Of a DNA stretch of 64,000 bases, positions 50,238 to 60,260 are shown in pieces. The stretch spans positions 186,001-250,000 of the forward strand of contig NZ_CP107020.1 in NCBI RefSeq assembly GCF_025725725.1, in the 5' to 3' direction. The notes below the pieces were generated by a model. The model searched no databases, was not told the origin of the DNA, and saw nothing but the letters and a program-made list of their open reading frames with translations. Within the stretch, counting starts at the first letter, position 1. The number at the start of each line of letters is the position of its first letter. The position numbers were made by a program, and so were the translations under genes. Source of the stretch: Brachybacterium huguangmaarense. GTDB taxonomy: Bacteria; Actinomycetota; Actinomycetes; Actinomycetales; Dermabacteraceae.

Positions 50238-51672
50238 GGCTCTTCACAATTCGGGGTGTAGGTGTGGTCTGAATCCGCCGGCTTCGAGGAGTGCGCGGGC
50301 GATGTAGTTGGTGAGGTTGCGGAAGCCGAGGGCCAGGCCACGCAGGTGCTCGAGGCGACCGTTCACGGCTTCGGTAGGTCCGTTGCTCGTGCGCGGCCGG
50401 TCGAAGTAGGCCAGGACGTCGCAGGCGCGTCTGGTCAGGGTGCGGCCCAGCTTGCGCAGTTCTACCAACGCCTCAGGCACACTGTCGGCGAGGGCACCGA
50501 TCACGGAGTTCATCTCGACGCGGCCGGCTGCCCGGTCGGGGTGACGGTAGGCGGAGATCATGCGCTGGTAGATCCCCCAGGTGCACTCGACGTGCACGTG
50601 CCGGTCCCCAGCGAAGAGCTTGTCAAGGCGCTCGTGCTGGCGGTCGGTGAGCAGGTCAGCCCCGGTGTGCAGGGTCCGCCGCGCGGTGTAGAGCGGGTCG
50701 CCCTTGCGTCCGCGGTGTCCGTGCAGTTCCTGCTGGACTCGGCGGCGGCACTCATCGAGAGCGTCCCCGGCCAACCGGATGACGTGGAAGGGATCCATAA
50801 CCGTGACGGCGTCCGCCAGCTCCTCGGTGGTGGCGGTCTTGAAGCCCGCGAACCCATCCATGGCCACGACCTCGATCCCATCGCGCCAAGCCTGGTCCCG
50901 CTCGGCCAGCCAGTCCTTGAACGCCTTCTTCGACCGACCTTCGACCACGTCCAGCAGGCGTGAGGGCCCGGTGCCGTCCCGGACCGGGGTGAGGTCGATG
51001 ATCACGGTGACGTACTTGTCACCGCGCCGGGTGTGCCGCCACACGTGCTCATCGACCCCGACGACCTTGACACCGTCCAGGCGGGTCGGGTCCTCGATGA
51101 GCAGACGCCGGCCCTCAGCCAGGACCGCGTCGTTGGCGGTGTTCCACGCCACGCCCAGTCCTTCGGCAACTCCGGCCATCGACAGGTGGCCGACGACGAT
51201 CCCGACCAGACCCCACCGCAGGCCGGCGCGGGAGATCTTGGCCCGCGGCGGCGCCGCAGCGGTGGTGTCCTGACGCCACACGTGCGAGCACTCCTTGCAG
51301 CGGTAGCGGCGCACGGTGAGCACCAGCGTGGTAGGGCGCCACCCGAACGGCTCGTGCGCCAACTCCCTGCTCACCGTGTCACGGGGCACGCCCTGGCAGC
51401 CGCACCGCCTGCACCAGTCGTCCGGCTTCACGACCCGGCACGCCAGCACGGACCGGTCAGGCTCGAGCAGCTGGCCGGTGACCTCCAGACCGAGGCCGTC
51501 GAGGCGGGTGAAGGTAGTCAGGTCAGGGCGCGTGAAGGTAGCGTCAGGCACGTCGAGGTCTTCCGGACGGGTTGTGTGAGAACTCCCATCATCGGAAGAC
51601 CTCGACCCTCACCCCGACACCGACGCGCCGCCCTAGGTCGCACCACAGCTACACCCTCATCTGTGAAGAGCC
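50238..51672 (-). mobile_element. Complete ISL3-family insertion sequence with 8-bp target duplication
   Basis: A 1,435-bp element. The left end GGCTCTTCACA (50238 on) and right end TGTGAAGAGCC (ending 51672) are perfect inverted repeats for 11 bases and continue imperfectly to about 31 (GGGTGTAGGTGTGGT against GGGTGTAGCTGTGGT). The flanks are CGTTCTCG at 50230-50237 and CGTTCTCG at 51673-51680, an 8-bp duplication as expected for ISL3 elements. It carries one intact transposase gene. Intact ends, duplication and gene indicate recent insertion. Confidence 0.93.
50244..51551 (-). CDS. ISL3-family transposase
   Basis: A 435-residue DDE transposase. An N-terminal zinc-finger region (CRVVKPDDWCRRCGCQG and YRCKECSHVW) precedes a helix-turn-helix. 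The catalytic parts follow: VVGVDEHVWRHTRRGDKYVT (first Asp), AMDGFAGFKTATTEEL (second Asp) and RTSNGPTEAVNGRLEHLRGL (Glu). Length and motifs match ISL3 transposases. The start is GTG 51551; the stop lies within the left inverted repeat. No frameshift is seen, so the element may be active. Confidence 0.93.
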   Translation of the reverse strand: MPDATFTRPDLTTFTRLDGLGLEVTGQLLEPDRSVLACRVVKPDDWCRRCGCQGVPRDTVSRELAHEPFGWRPTTLVLTVRRYRCKECSHVWRQDTTAAAPPRAKISRAGLRWGLVGIVVGHLSMAGVAEGLGVAWNTANDAVLAEGRRLLIEDPTRLDGVKVVGVDEHVWRHTRRGDKYVTVIIDLTPVRDGTGPSRLLDVVEGRSKKAFKDWLAERDQAWRDGIEVVAMDGFAGFKTATTEELADAVTVMDPFHVIRLAGDALDECRRRVQQELHGHRGRKGDPLYTARRTLHTGADLLTDRQHERLDKLFAGDRHVHVECTWGIYQRMISAYRHPDRAAGRVEMNSVIGALADSVPEALVELRKLGRTLTRRACDVLAYFDRPRTSNGPTEAVNGRLEHLRGLALGFRNLTNYIARALLEAGGFRPHLHPEL

Positions 51673-51696
51673 CGTTCTCGACGCCGCACGACGCAT

Positions 51697-51753
51697 CGAG
51701 ATCGCACTTTCCGGCGGAATTCTCGGAGAATTCCGCCGGAAAGTGCGATCTCG
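51697..51753 (+). repeat. Perfect 26-bp inverted repeat with 5-base loop (copy 2)
   Basis: The left arm 51697-51722 begins CGAGATCGC and ends GGCGGAATTC; the right arm 51728-51753 is its exact complement; the loop is TCGGA. Flanking GCAT and ATGC can extend the stem past a 3-base bulge. Stem and loop lengths equal those at 8592-8648. Between the two copies five stem positions differ, and each difference is matched on the opposite arm. Confidence 0.85.
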
Positions 51754-51903
51754 TCGATGCCACGGCGCGACGACCCGGTCGACCTGCTCACTCGACGCCC
51801 GTCATGGCGCCGACAGCCGACGGCCGACAGGCGACAGCCAGCGCCTCTGCGCCCCGCCCGGTCCCGCGCCCCCGGCCGGCGCAGCACCACCTGCCACGCG
51901 CTC

Positions 51904-51993
51904 CGACCCACCTCCGGCGGTCGCGCACGACCCACCTCCGGCGGCAGCGCTCGACCCACCTCCGGCAGCGTTCGACCCACCCTCGGCGACCTC
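51904..51993 (+). repeat. Tandem 24/21-bp repeat starting CGACCCACCTCCGGC
   Basis: Units begin at 51904, 51928, 51952 and 51973, each with CGACCCACC, then a variable end. The unit lengths 24, 24 and 21 are multiples of three. On the minus strand the frame reads EVGRALPPEVGRARPPEVGR, but no ribosome site or stop pattern supports a gene. It lies beyond the 3' end of pcrA. Confidence 0.7.
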
Positions 51994-52012
51994 GTTCCGG
52001 CCCCGTCCGACC

Positions 52013-52040
52013 GGCCGGCCCCGCCCCGGCGGGGCCGGCC
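52013..52040 (-). terminator. Terminator of pcrA
   Basis: GGCCGGCCCCGCC at 52013-52025 pairs perfectly with GGCGGGGCCGGCC at 52028-52040; it ends 2 bp from the pcrA stop on the minus strand. It is a 13-bp GC stem without a T-run. Confidence 0.65.
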
Positions 52041-52041
52041 C

Positions 52042-54744
<2,703 letters not shown>

Positions 54745-54831
54745 GGCCCGTCCAGGATAGGCGGACGCCCCGACACCCGGGACCCGCGCAGGCGGGACGG
54801 GGCGGGGCGCACGAGGCCGGAGGCGTGCGCG

Positions 54832-55176
54832 TCAGCCGCCGATGTGGAAGACGCCGATCACGATGTTGACGAGCACGCTCACGGGGATCGCGTACCAGAC
54901 GACGGCGCTCGTCTCCTTGCCGCGGCTCGCGGCGATCCACGAGCAGGCCATCGCGACGATCGCGAAGACGAGCTTGAGGGTGTAGAAGAGGTGGCCTCCG
55001 GGGTACTGTGCCATCGCGATGATCATGGCGACGAGGCCGAAGACGACGGCGCCGCTCGCGGCGTGCGCCATGCCCTTGGCGGGCTCGCGGGTGCGGGCGG
55101 CGGCGGCCCAGATGCCGAGGGCGACGGCCCAGCACACGATGTGCAGGACCACGACGATGCCGAGCAGGATGTTCAT
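54832..55176 (-). CDS. Four-helix integral membrane protein (unknown)
   Basis: A 114-residue, almost entirely hydrophobic protein with four helices (NILLGIVVVLHIVCWAVALG, ASGAVVFGLVAMIIAMAQYP, LFYTLKLVFAIVAMACSWI, VVWYAIPVSVLVNIVIGVF). It is upstream of pcrA on the same strand, 87 bp away. It is common next to pcrA in related Actinobacteria as I recall, but its role is unknown. Confidence 0.7.
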   Translation of the reverse strand: MNILLGIVVVLHIVCWAVALGIWAAAARTREPAKGMAHAASGAVVFGLVAMIIAMAQYPGGHLFYTLKLVFAIVAMACSWIAASRGKETSAVVWYAIPVSVLVNIVIGVFHIGG

Positions 55177-55297
55177 GCCTCCACCCTAGGATCGCGCGAC
55201 GGCCCGGTCCGGGAGGCCGTCGCGTGGCATGTGCCACCCTCCGTCGCAGGTCAGGACGCCGAGCCGGCGCCGGGGCGGCCATGCCAGACTGTCGGCC

Positions 55298-56323
55298 ATG
55301 AGCGGCCCGGAGCATCCCGAGACCTCGCGGATCTCCGCACGCACCGTCGTGCTCACCGCGGCCTCGGTGGTCCTCGCGCTCGTCCTGCTCGGCTGGGGCC
55401 TGCCCGCCGTCACGGGCACTTCCTGGAGGCGCATCGCCGAGGTGGTCGCGGCCGCGCCGGCGGGTGCGCTCGCCCTGCTCCCGGTCCTCGCCCTCGTCGC
55501 GCTCGGCGCCGGGGCGCTCGGGCTGTCCGCGGCGGTCGCGGGCCTTTCGCGGCGCGATGCTGTCCCCCTGTCGGCCCTCAGCACGGCCGTCTCGGTGACC
55601 GTGCCGGGCGGCTCGACCCTCGCCCTCGGCCTGCTGTACGCGGCGGGCCGCCGACGGGGCGTGGGCGCCGCGGCGCTCGTCGTCGGGGTGGCGCTCATCA
55701 CGGCCGCGGACCTCGGCGCGGGCCTGCTCCTCGCACCCGCGGGCGCCCTCGGGTACGCGCTGAGCGGGTCCGGGGCCCTCGGCGGGGGCGCGGTCGCCGC
55801 CGTCTGGGTGCTCGCGGCCCTGAGCGCCGCGGCGCTCGTCGCCGGTGTCCTGCTCGTGCGGCGCCGCACGCTCGCCGCGCTCCTCACGGGCGTGCTCGAC
55901 GGCCTCGGAGCGCTCCTGGGCGCGCGAGGCTCCTCGTGGTCCTCCGCCACCGTCCTGGCCCGGCGCGACGAGGCGGCCCTGCGGCTGCGGGCCCACACGC
56001 CCGGCATCCTGCTGCCGCCGCTCGTCGTGCGCGCGTGCCAGTTCGCGGCGCTCGTCGTGGCCCTCGACGCCGTGGGCCTCGAGGTGCCGCTGCCGCTCGC
56101 TGTCGCCGTGTTCGCGCTCGGGCGTCTGCTCGCGCTGATCCCGCTGACCCCGGGCGGCACGGGCATCGCGGAGACGGGCTCGGCGGCGGCGCTCATCGCG
56201 CTCGGCTTCGACGCCGGGGCGGCGGCCTCGGCCGCGGTGCTCGTCTCGGTCACGACGCTGCTGACCCCCGTGCTGCTGGGGCTGCTCGCCCTCGCGCTGC
56301 GGCCGCTCGCGCGCGGCCGCTGA
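55298..56323 (+). CDS. Lysylphosphatidylglycerol synthase TM-region / UPF0104-type membrane protein
   Basis: A 341-residue protein with eight or nine helices, following the flippase-like LPG_synthase_TM plan: VVLTAASVVLALVLLGWGLP at the start, a conserved-position TAVSVTVPGGSTLALGLLYAAG loop, and the closing loop LIPLTPGGTGIAETGSAAALIALGF (PGGxGxxE). There is no C-terminal aminoacyl-transferase domain, so it is of the membrane-only type thought to move lipids. It diverges from the small membrane-protein gene. Confidence 0.82.
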   Translation: MSGPEHPETSRISARTVVLTAASVVLALVLLGWGLPAVTGTSWRRIAEVVAAAPAGALALLPVLALVALGAGALGLSAAVAGLSRRDAVPLSALSTAVSVTVPGGSTLALGLLYAAGRRRGVGAAALVVGVALITAADLGAGLLLAPAGALGYALSGSGALGGGAVAAVWVLAALSAAALVAGVLLVRRRTLAALLTGVLDGLGALLGARGSSWSSATVLARRDEAALRLRAHTPGILLPPLVVRACQFAALVVALDAVGLEVPLPLAVAVFALGRLLALIPLTPGGTGIAETGSAAALIALGFDAGAAASAAVLVSVTTLLTPVLLGLLALALRPLARGR

Positions 56324-56329
56324 GCCCGG

Positions 56330-56794
56330 CTACTCCTCGTCGCGCGGCTCGGGCGTGGGCAGGCCGAGCCGGTGCGAGGCGACCCGCCCGGGCAGGACGG
56401 GGGCGCCGAGCCCGGCGGCCAGCCCCTCCAGGACCTCGCCGGTCCCGGGCCGCTCCCGGGGTTGCCGAGCGGAGGCGCGGAGGCGCCGGAACGCCTCGTC
56501 GCCCGAGCCCAGGTACCCCGCTCCCCCGTAGCCGCCCAGGCGTGAGCCGTGCGTGCGCTCGATCGCCTCGGCGGCGTCCAGGAGCGCGCGCGAGGCGCCA
56601 CGCAGCCGGCCCGCGAGCTCGCCGAGCCGCGGCGCGTGCTCGGGGCTCCATCGCCCGAGCGGCTCCGCCGCCTCGGCCGCATCCGTCGGGCCCGCGAGGC
56701 GGTGGGCGAGGCGCAGGCGCAGCAGCACGAGGCGGTCGGCCGCGCGGCGGAACGTCTGCGCGAGCTCCCGCATGGCCCGGGGGTCGCCCGTCAT
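56330..56794 (-). CDS. Unknown 154-residue protein coupled to the alpha/beta hydrolase
   Basis: The start ATG 56794 overlaps the hydrolase stop (56791-56794). Residues 5-95 look helical (MRELAQTFRRAADRLVLLRLR then LGELAGRLRGASRALLDAAEA), like WXG100 or Rv-type helical bundles, but no WxG is present. The tail is Gly/Pro-rich. The two-gene coupling to the lipase-like hydrolase is the main clue. No named family. Confidence 0.55.
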   Translation of the reverse strand: MTGDPRAMRELAQTFRRAADRLVLLRLRLAHRLAGPTDAAEAAEPLGRWSPEHAPRLGELAGRLRGASRALLDAAEAIERTHGSRLGGYGGAGYLGSGDEAFRRLRASARQPRERPGTGEVLEGLAAGLGAPVLPGRVASHRLGLPTPEPRDEE

Positions 56795-57750
56795 GCGGGA
56801 TCGGCCGTCCGGAGCCGGTCGAGCCACGCGTCGAGCGCGTGCAGCGCGCGCTCGCGGGCGTCGGGCTCGGAGAGGAACACGTCATGGCGGGCCCCGTCGA
56901 TCACGGCCACCTCGACGCGCGGCCCGAGCCGGCGCGCGGCCGCGTCCATGCCGGTCACGTCGAGCACGACGTCGCTGCGTCGCATGTCCTCGTCGAAGCG
57001 CCGGCGGAAGCGGGACCTGCCCGCGTGCAGCACGAGCACGGGCTCGAGCACGCGGCCCTCGTGCAGGCGTCCCTGCCCCTCGAGCACGGCCGCCATCGTC
57101 GAGGCGGGGAAGGCGTGGCCGCCGGGCGGCTTCCACTCGAGGTCGAAGGCGAACTCGCCGCCGAAGTCCTCGTGGAGGGAGCGGGCGTAGTGGTCGGGGC
57201 CGGGCGGCAGGACCGGGCGGTGGGGGTGGCGGCGCGCGAGGCGGCGCACGACGGGCAGCGTGAGGCGTCGGCCCGCGGCGCGCAGGTGAAACTCGAGCCA
57301 CGGCGAGTTCAGGACGAGCCCCGTGAGCTCGCCGGGATGGCGCATCGCCCACAGCGCCGCGACGAGGCCCCCGCTCGAGTGCGCGAGCACGAGCGGCCGA
57401 CGATCGCGGCCGATCGCGTCGAGGGCCGCCCCGATCTCCGCGTCGTAGTCCTCGAGCGAGGCGACGTCGGTCGCCGTCTGCCACGGGCGCAGGCTGCGGC
57501 CGTGCTTGCGCAGGTCCAGGGCCCACACGTCGAGGCCGCGGGCGGCGAGGTACTCGAGCAGCTCACGCTGGAACACGTAGTCGGACCAGCCGTGCAGGAC
57601 GAGCACGGGCAGGCGGTCCGGCGCGACCGGGCGGTCGGGCTCGCGGTGCAGGACCGTGGCGAGGATCGCACCCTCGTCGTCCTCCCCGAGGGGAATCTCG
57701 CACTGGACGTAGCCGGCTCCGAGGACCGGGTCGGGCGTCCAGGCGGGCAT
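56791..57750 (-). CDS. Alpha/beta hydrolase (serine aminopeptidase / monoacylglycerol lipase-like)
   Basis: A 319-residue enzyme: oxyanion region LPVLVLHGWSDYVFQRELLE, nucleophile elbow LVLAHSSGGLVAALWAM (G/A-x-S-x-G form AHSSGG), acid near VLDVTGMDA, and His in VIDGARHDVFLSEP. This is the hydrolase_4/PldB type that acts on lipids or esters. ATG 57750 gives no signal peptide, so it is cytoplasmic. It lies 8 bp after the BldC-like gene, so it probably shares that transcript. Confidence 0.85.
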   Translation of the reverse strand: MPAWTPDPVLGAGYVQCEIPLGEDDEGAILATVLHREPDRPVAPDRLPVLVLHGWSDYVFQRELLEYLAARGLDVWALDLRKHGRSLRPWQTATDVASLEDYDAEIGAALDAIGRDRRPLVLAHSSGGLVAALWAMRHPGELTGLVLNSPWLEFHLRAAGRRLTLPVVRRLARRHPHRPVLPPGPDHYARSLHEDFGGEFAFDLEWKPPGGHAFPASTMAAVLEGQGRLHEGRVLEPVLVLHAGRSRFRRRFDEDMRRSDVVLDVTGMDAAARRLGPRVEVAVIDGARHDVFLSEPDARERALHALDAWLDRLRTADPA

Positions 57751-57758
57751 GGGGCGGC

Positions 57759-57986
57759 TCAGCTGGCCGTGCGGGCCGCCTGGCTCCGCTCGAGGAGGCT
57801 CATGACCTCGTCGTGCCGATAGCGGCGATGGCCGCCGAGCGTGCGGATCGAGGACAGCTTCCCCGCCTGGGCCCAGCGGGTGACGGTCTTCGGGTCCACC
57901 CGGAAGAGCTTCGCGACCTCGGCCGGGGTCAGCAGGGCCTCCGGGGTCTCCTCGGGCGCGTCGCGTCGCTGCGGGTCGATGGGCAC
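57759..57986 (-). CDS. BldC-like MerR-type DNA-binding regulator
   Basis: A 75-residue protein with the MerR helix-turn-helix ALLTPAEVAKLFRVDPKTVTRWA, then QAGKLSSIRTLGGHRRYRHDEVMSLL (wing and RRY). This is the BldC pattern: a small stand-alone DNA-binding domain that forms head-to-tail oligomers on DNA and controls development and stress genes in Streptomyces. The start GTG 57986 is fixed by AGGAGG in the complement just upstream. The neighbouring DUF3073 and purM genes fit the conserved setting of this gene. Confidence 0.88.
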   Translation of the reverse strand: MPIDPQRRDAPEETPEALLTPAEVAKLFRVDPKTVTRWAQAGKLSSIRTLGGHRRYRHDEVMSLLERSQAARTAS

Positions 57987-58374
57987 TTCTGCCTCCTGTG
58001 GAGAGGATCGTCGCGAGGCCCGTCGGGCCTCGCGGAGACAAGTTCGGGCCCCGGTGCTGGAGCCATGGCCTCCGCGCATCGGCGCCGACCCGTCCGTCCC
58101 GGGTCTCCGTTCGCCGTCGAGGAGGGTCCCCGTCCGGCGTCGCGCCGTCGAGGACCGCGCCCCGGCGGAGGTCCGCATGAGGCGCAGGTCTGTCATGTTA
58201 CTTCCTGGTAGGCGATTGTCCATCCCGCCCCCTGCATACTCTCGCACTCGGTCGGGGTGCGTGGTACCGACGGTTTCCGGTGCACGCGCGTCACGATGTA
58301 CCCTTGGACTTCGAACAACGCCATTGAACGCGCTCTTGCGCGTCCGGACAGACGACGCACAGGGGGTCAGATCC
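57987..58374. promoter_or_regulatory. 388-bp divergent region between bldC-like and DUF3073 genes
   Basis: No gene is supported here. It should hold the promoters for both neighbours. Weak candidate boxes on + are TTGTCC at 58216 and CATACT at 58235, with poor spacing (13 bases), so no promoter is asserted. AT-richer words (TGTTACTTCC, GAACAACGCCATTGAACG) are found between 58190 and 58330. Confidence 0.4.
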
Positions 58375-58590
58375 ATGGGTCGTGGCCGACAGAAAGCCAA
58401 GCAGACCAAGGTGGCGCGGGACCTGAAGTACTACAGCCCGCCCACCGATCTCTCGGCTCTCCAGCGCGAGCTGCAGTCCTCCTCCGCCAACGACGAGTAC
58501 GACGACGCCGAGGACTTCGACGACGAGGTCGAGGAATCCGACGACGACACGGACGACTGGGCTCCGTCACCGGCATCACGCCGCCGCTGA
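58375..58590 (+). CDS. DUF3073 protein
   Basis: A 71-residue protein that begins MGRGRQKAKQTKVARDLKYY, has SPPTDLSALQRELQ, and ends in an acidic tail (DEYDDAEDFDDEVEESDDDT). This is the actinobacterial DUF3073 family, present beside purM in M. tuberculosis (Rv0810c). Its basic head and acidic tail suggest nucleic-acid or ribosome contact, but the function is not known. It is transcribed convergently to the purM side. Confidence 0.9.
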   Translation: MGRGRQKAKQTKVARDLKYYSPPTDLSALQRELQSSSANDEYDDAEDFDDEVEESDDDTDDWAPSPASRRR

Positions 58591-58632
58591 GGCGCGCGGC
58601 CCTCGGGCCGCCGGCGCTCACGGGCGAGACCA

Positions 58633-58676
58633 CACATGACGGAGGGGCGACCGCGAGGTCGCCCCTCCGTCATGTG
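58633..58676. terminator. Strong bidirectional hairpin terminator
   Basis: A perfect 20-bp stem (arm CACATGACGGAGGGGCGACC at 58633-58652, complementary arm at 58657-58676) with loop GCGA. It sits between the convergent DUF3073 gene and the gene at 58723, and can end transcripts from both sides. Confidence 0.85.
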
Positions 58677-58722
58677 CGTGCGTCCGGGCCCGCCGGGGGC
58701 CGTCGCCGTGACGACCGCCCCG

Positions 58723-59040
58723 TCACCGGGCCGGACCACCCCGCTGCGCGAGCTTGTCCCTGATCCCCTGCAGGGCGCGGCCGATGCCGGTGGGCTCCTC
58801 CTCGTCCTCGGCGGGAAGCTCCACGTGGTCGACGATCGCGCGCATGGTCGCCACGTCGATGCTGGGCATGCCGCCCTCGAGCAGCACGCCGATGCGCTGG
58901 CCGACGAGCGCCTCCAGGCCGTCGGCCGGTGCGTCCCCGCGCGACCCGCGGGCCTCCTCGAGGCGCTCGCGCAGCATCCTCTCGGCCGCCGCGGAGACGG
59001 GCACCGGCTCCGGACGGCCGGCGATCGAGATGTGTTCCAC
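58723..59040 (-). CDS. Unknown 105-residue protein downstream of purM
   Basis: A 105-residue soluble protein beginning MEHISIAGRPEPVPVSAAAE, rich in Ala and Glu, with a hydrophobic core segment LEALVGQRIGVLLEGGMPSI and an acidic-basic tail. ATG 59040 is preceded by GAGGAGAC (complement of 59045-59052). It lies 80 bp after purM on the same strand and ends before a strong terminator, so it may be in the purine operon. No family recognised. Confidence 0.6.
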   Translation of the reverse strand: MEHISIAGRPEPVPVSAAAERMLRERLEEARGSRGDAPADGLEALVGQRIGVLLEGGMPSIDVATMRAIVDHVELPAEDEEEPTGIGRALQGIRDKLAQRGGPAR

Positions 59041-59120
59041 GGTTGTCTCCTCTGGGGACGCCGGGGCCCTTCTGTTCCGGGCCCGTGTGGTGGCTAGGCG
59101 AGGGCCTCGCGCTCTGCCGC

Positions 59121-60260
59121 TCAGCCCCGGCCGGGGTGGACCCCGGACATGAGCACCGCTCCCCCGTCGACGCCCTTGGCGCCGCGCGTGAGCACGTCGT
59201 CCCCCGCGGCGGCGGGGAGCTCGTCATCCGCGAGCATCTCGCCGATCGCGCGGGCGCCGAGGCCTCGGGCGCCCAGGTGCGCGATCGTCGCGTCGGCCTC
59301 GTCCTCGGCGACCACGGCGACCATGCCGATGCCCATGTTCAGGGTGGCCTCGAGGTCCGCGAGCGGCACCGAGCCCCACGCGCCCAGGCGCGAGAAGATC
59401 GCGCCGGGCGTCCAGGTGCCGCGGTCGATGCGGGCACCGAGCCCCGCCGGGATCACCCGGGCGAGGTTCGCGGCGAGTCCGCCGCCGGTCACGTGGCTGA
59501 GGGCGTGCAGGCCGGCTCCCGCGGGCGAGCCCAGCAGGTCCAGGAGGTCCGCGGTGTAGATGCGGGTGGGCTCGAGGGCCTCCTCGCCGAGCGTGCGGCC
59601 CAGCTCGTCGTCGTGGCGCTCCCAGCCGTAGCCGCGCGCGGCGAGCACGGCCCGCACGAGCGAGTAGCCGTTGGAGTGCAGGCCCGAGGAGTCCATGCCG
59701 ATCACGACGTCGCCCGCGCGCACGCGCTCGGGGCCGAGCACGGCGTCGGCCTCGACGACGCCCACGGCGGCGCCCGCGACGTCGTAGTCGTCGGGCCCCA
59801 TGAGCCCGGGGTGCTCGGCGGTCTCGCCGCCCACGAGCGCGCAGCCGGCGATCCGGCAGCCCTCGGCGATGCCGCGCACGATGTCGGCGATCCGCTCGGG
59901 CACGACCCGTCCGCACGCGATGTAGTCGGTCATGGCCAGGGGCCGCGCCCCGACCACGATGATGTCGTCGACGACCATCGCCACGAGGTCCTGGCCGATC
60001 GTGTCGTGCACGTCGAGGGCCCGGGCGACCGCGATCTTGGTGCCGACGCCGTCGGTCGACGAGGCGAGCAGCGGGCGGCGGTAGTCCTTGAGCGCCGAGA
60101 CGTCGAGCAGGCCGGCGAAGGCGCCGACCCCGCCGAGCACCTCGGGCCCGTGCGTCGCCGCGACGGCCTCCTTCATCAGCTCGACGGCGCGGTCGCCGGC
60201 GCGGGTGTCGACGCCGGCGCCGGCATAGGTGATCGCGCCGGTCGGGGCGGGTGTCGTCAT
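59121..60260 (-). CDS. purM: Phosphoribosylformylglycinamidine cyclo-ligase
   Basis: PurM closes the imidazole ring to form AIR, step 5 of purine synthesis. The 379-residue protein starts ITYAGAGVDTRAGDRAVELM (the Y-x-x-A-G-V-D signature), has LLASSTDGVGTKIAVA, VVDDIIVVGARPLAMTDYIA, GLHSNGYSLVRAVL and SHVTGGGLAANLARV. Its ATG overlaps the purF stop by 4 bases (60257-60260). The length is in the usual range (about 350). Confidence 0.96.
   Translation of the reverse strand: MTTPAPTGAITYAGAGVDTRAGDRAVELMKEAVAATHGPEVLGGVGAFAGLLDVSALKDYRRPLLASSTDGVGTKIAVARALDVHDTIGQDLVAMVVDDIIVVGARPLAMTDYIACGRVVPERIADIVRGIAEGCRIAGCALVGGETAEHPGLMGPDDYDVAGAAVGVVEADAVLGPERVRAGDVVIGMDSSGLHSNGYSLVRAVLAARGYGWERHDDELGRTLGEEALEPTRIYTADLLDLLGSPAGAGLHALSHVTGGGLAANLARVIPAGLGARIDRGTWTPGAIFSRLGAWGSVPLADLEATLNMGIGMVAVVAEDEADATIAHLGARGLGARAIGEMLADDELPAAAGDDVLTRGAKGVDGGAVLMSGVHPGRG

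Noticed and set aside
51904-51993. 24-bp repeats as a CRISPR or iteron origin
   Set aside because: No unique spacers, no replication-initiator or AT-rich unwinding region nearby.
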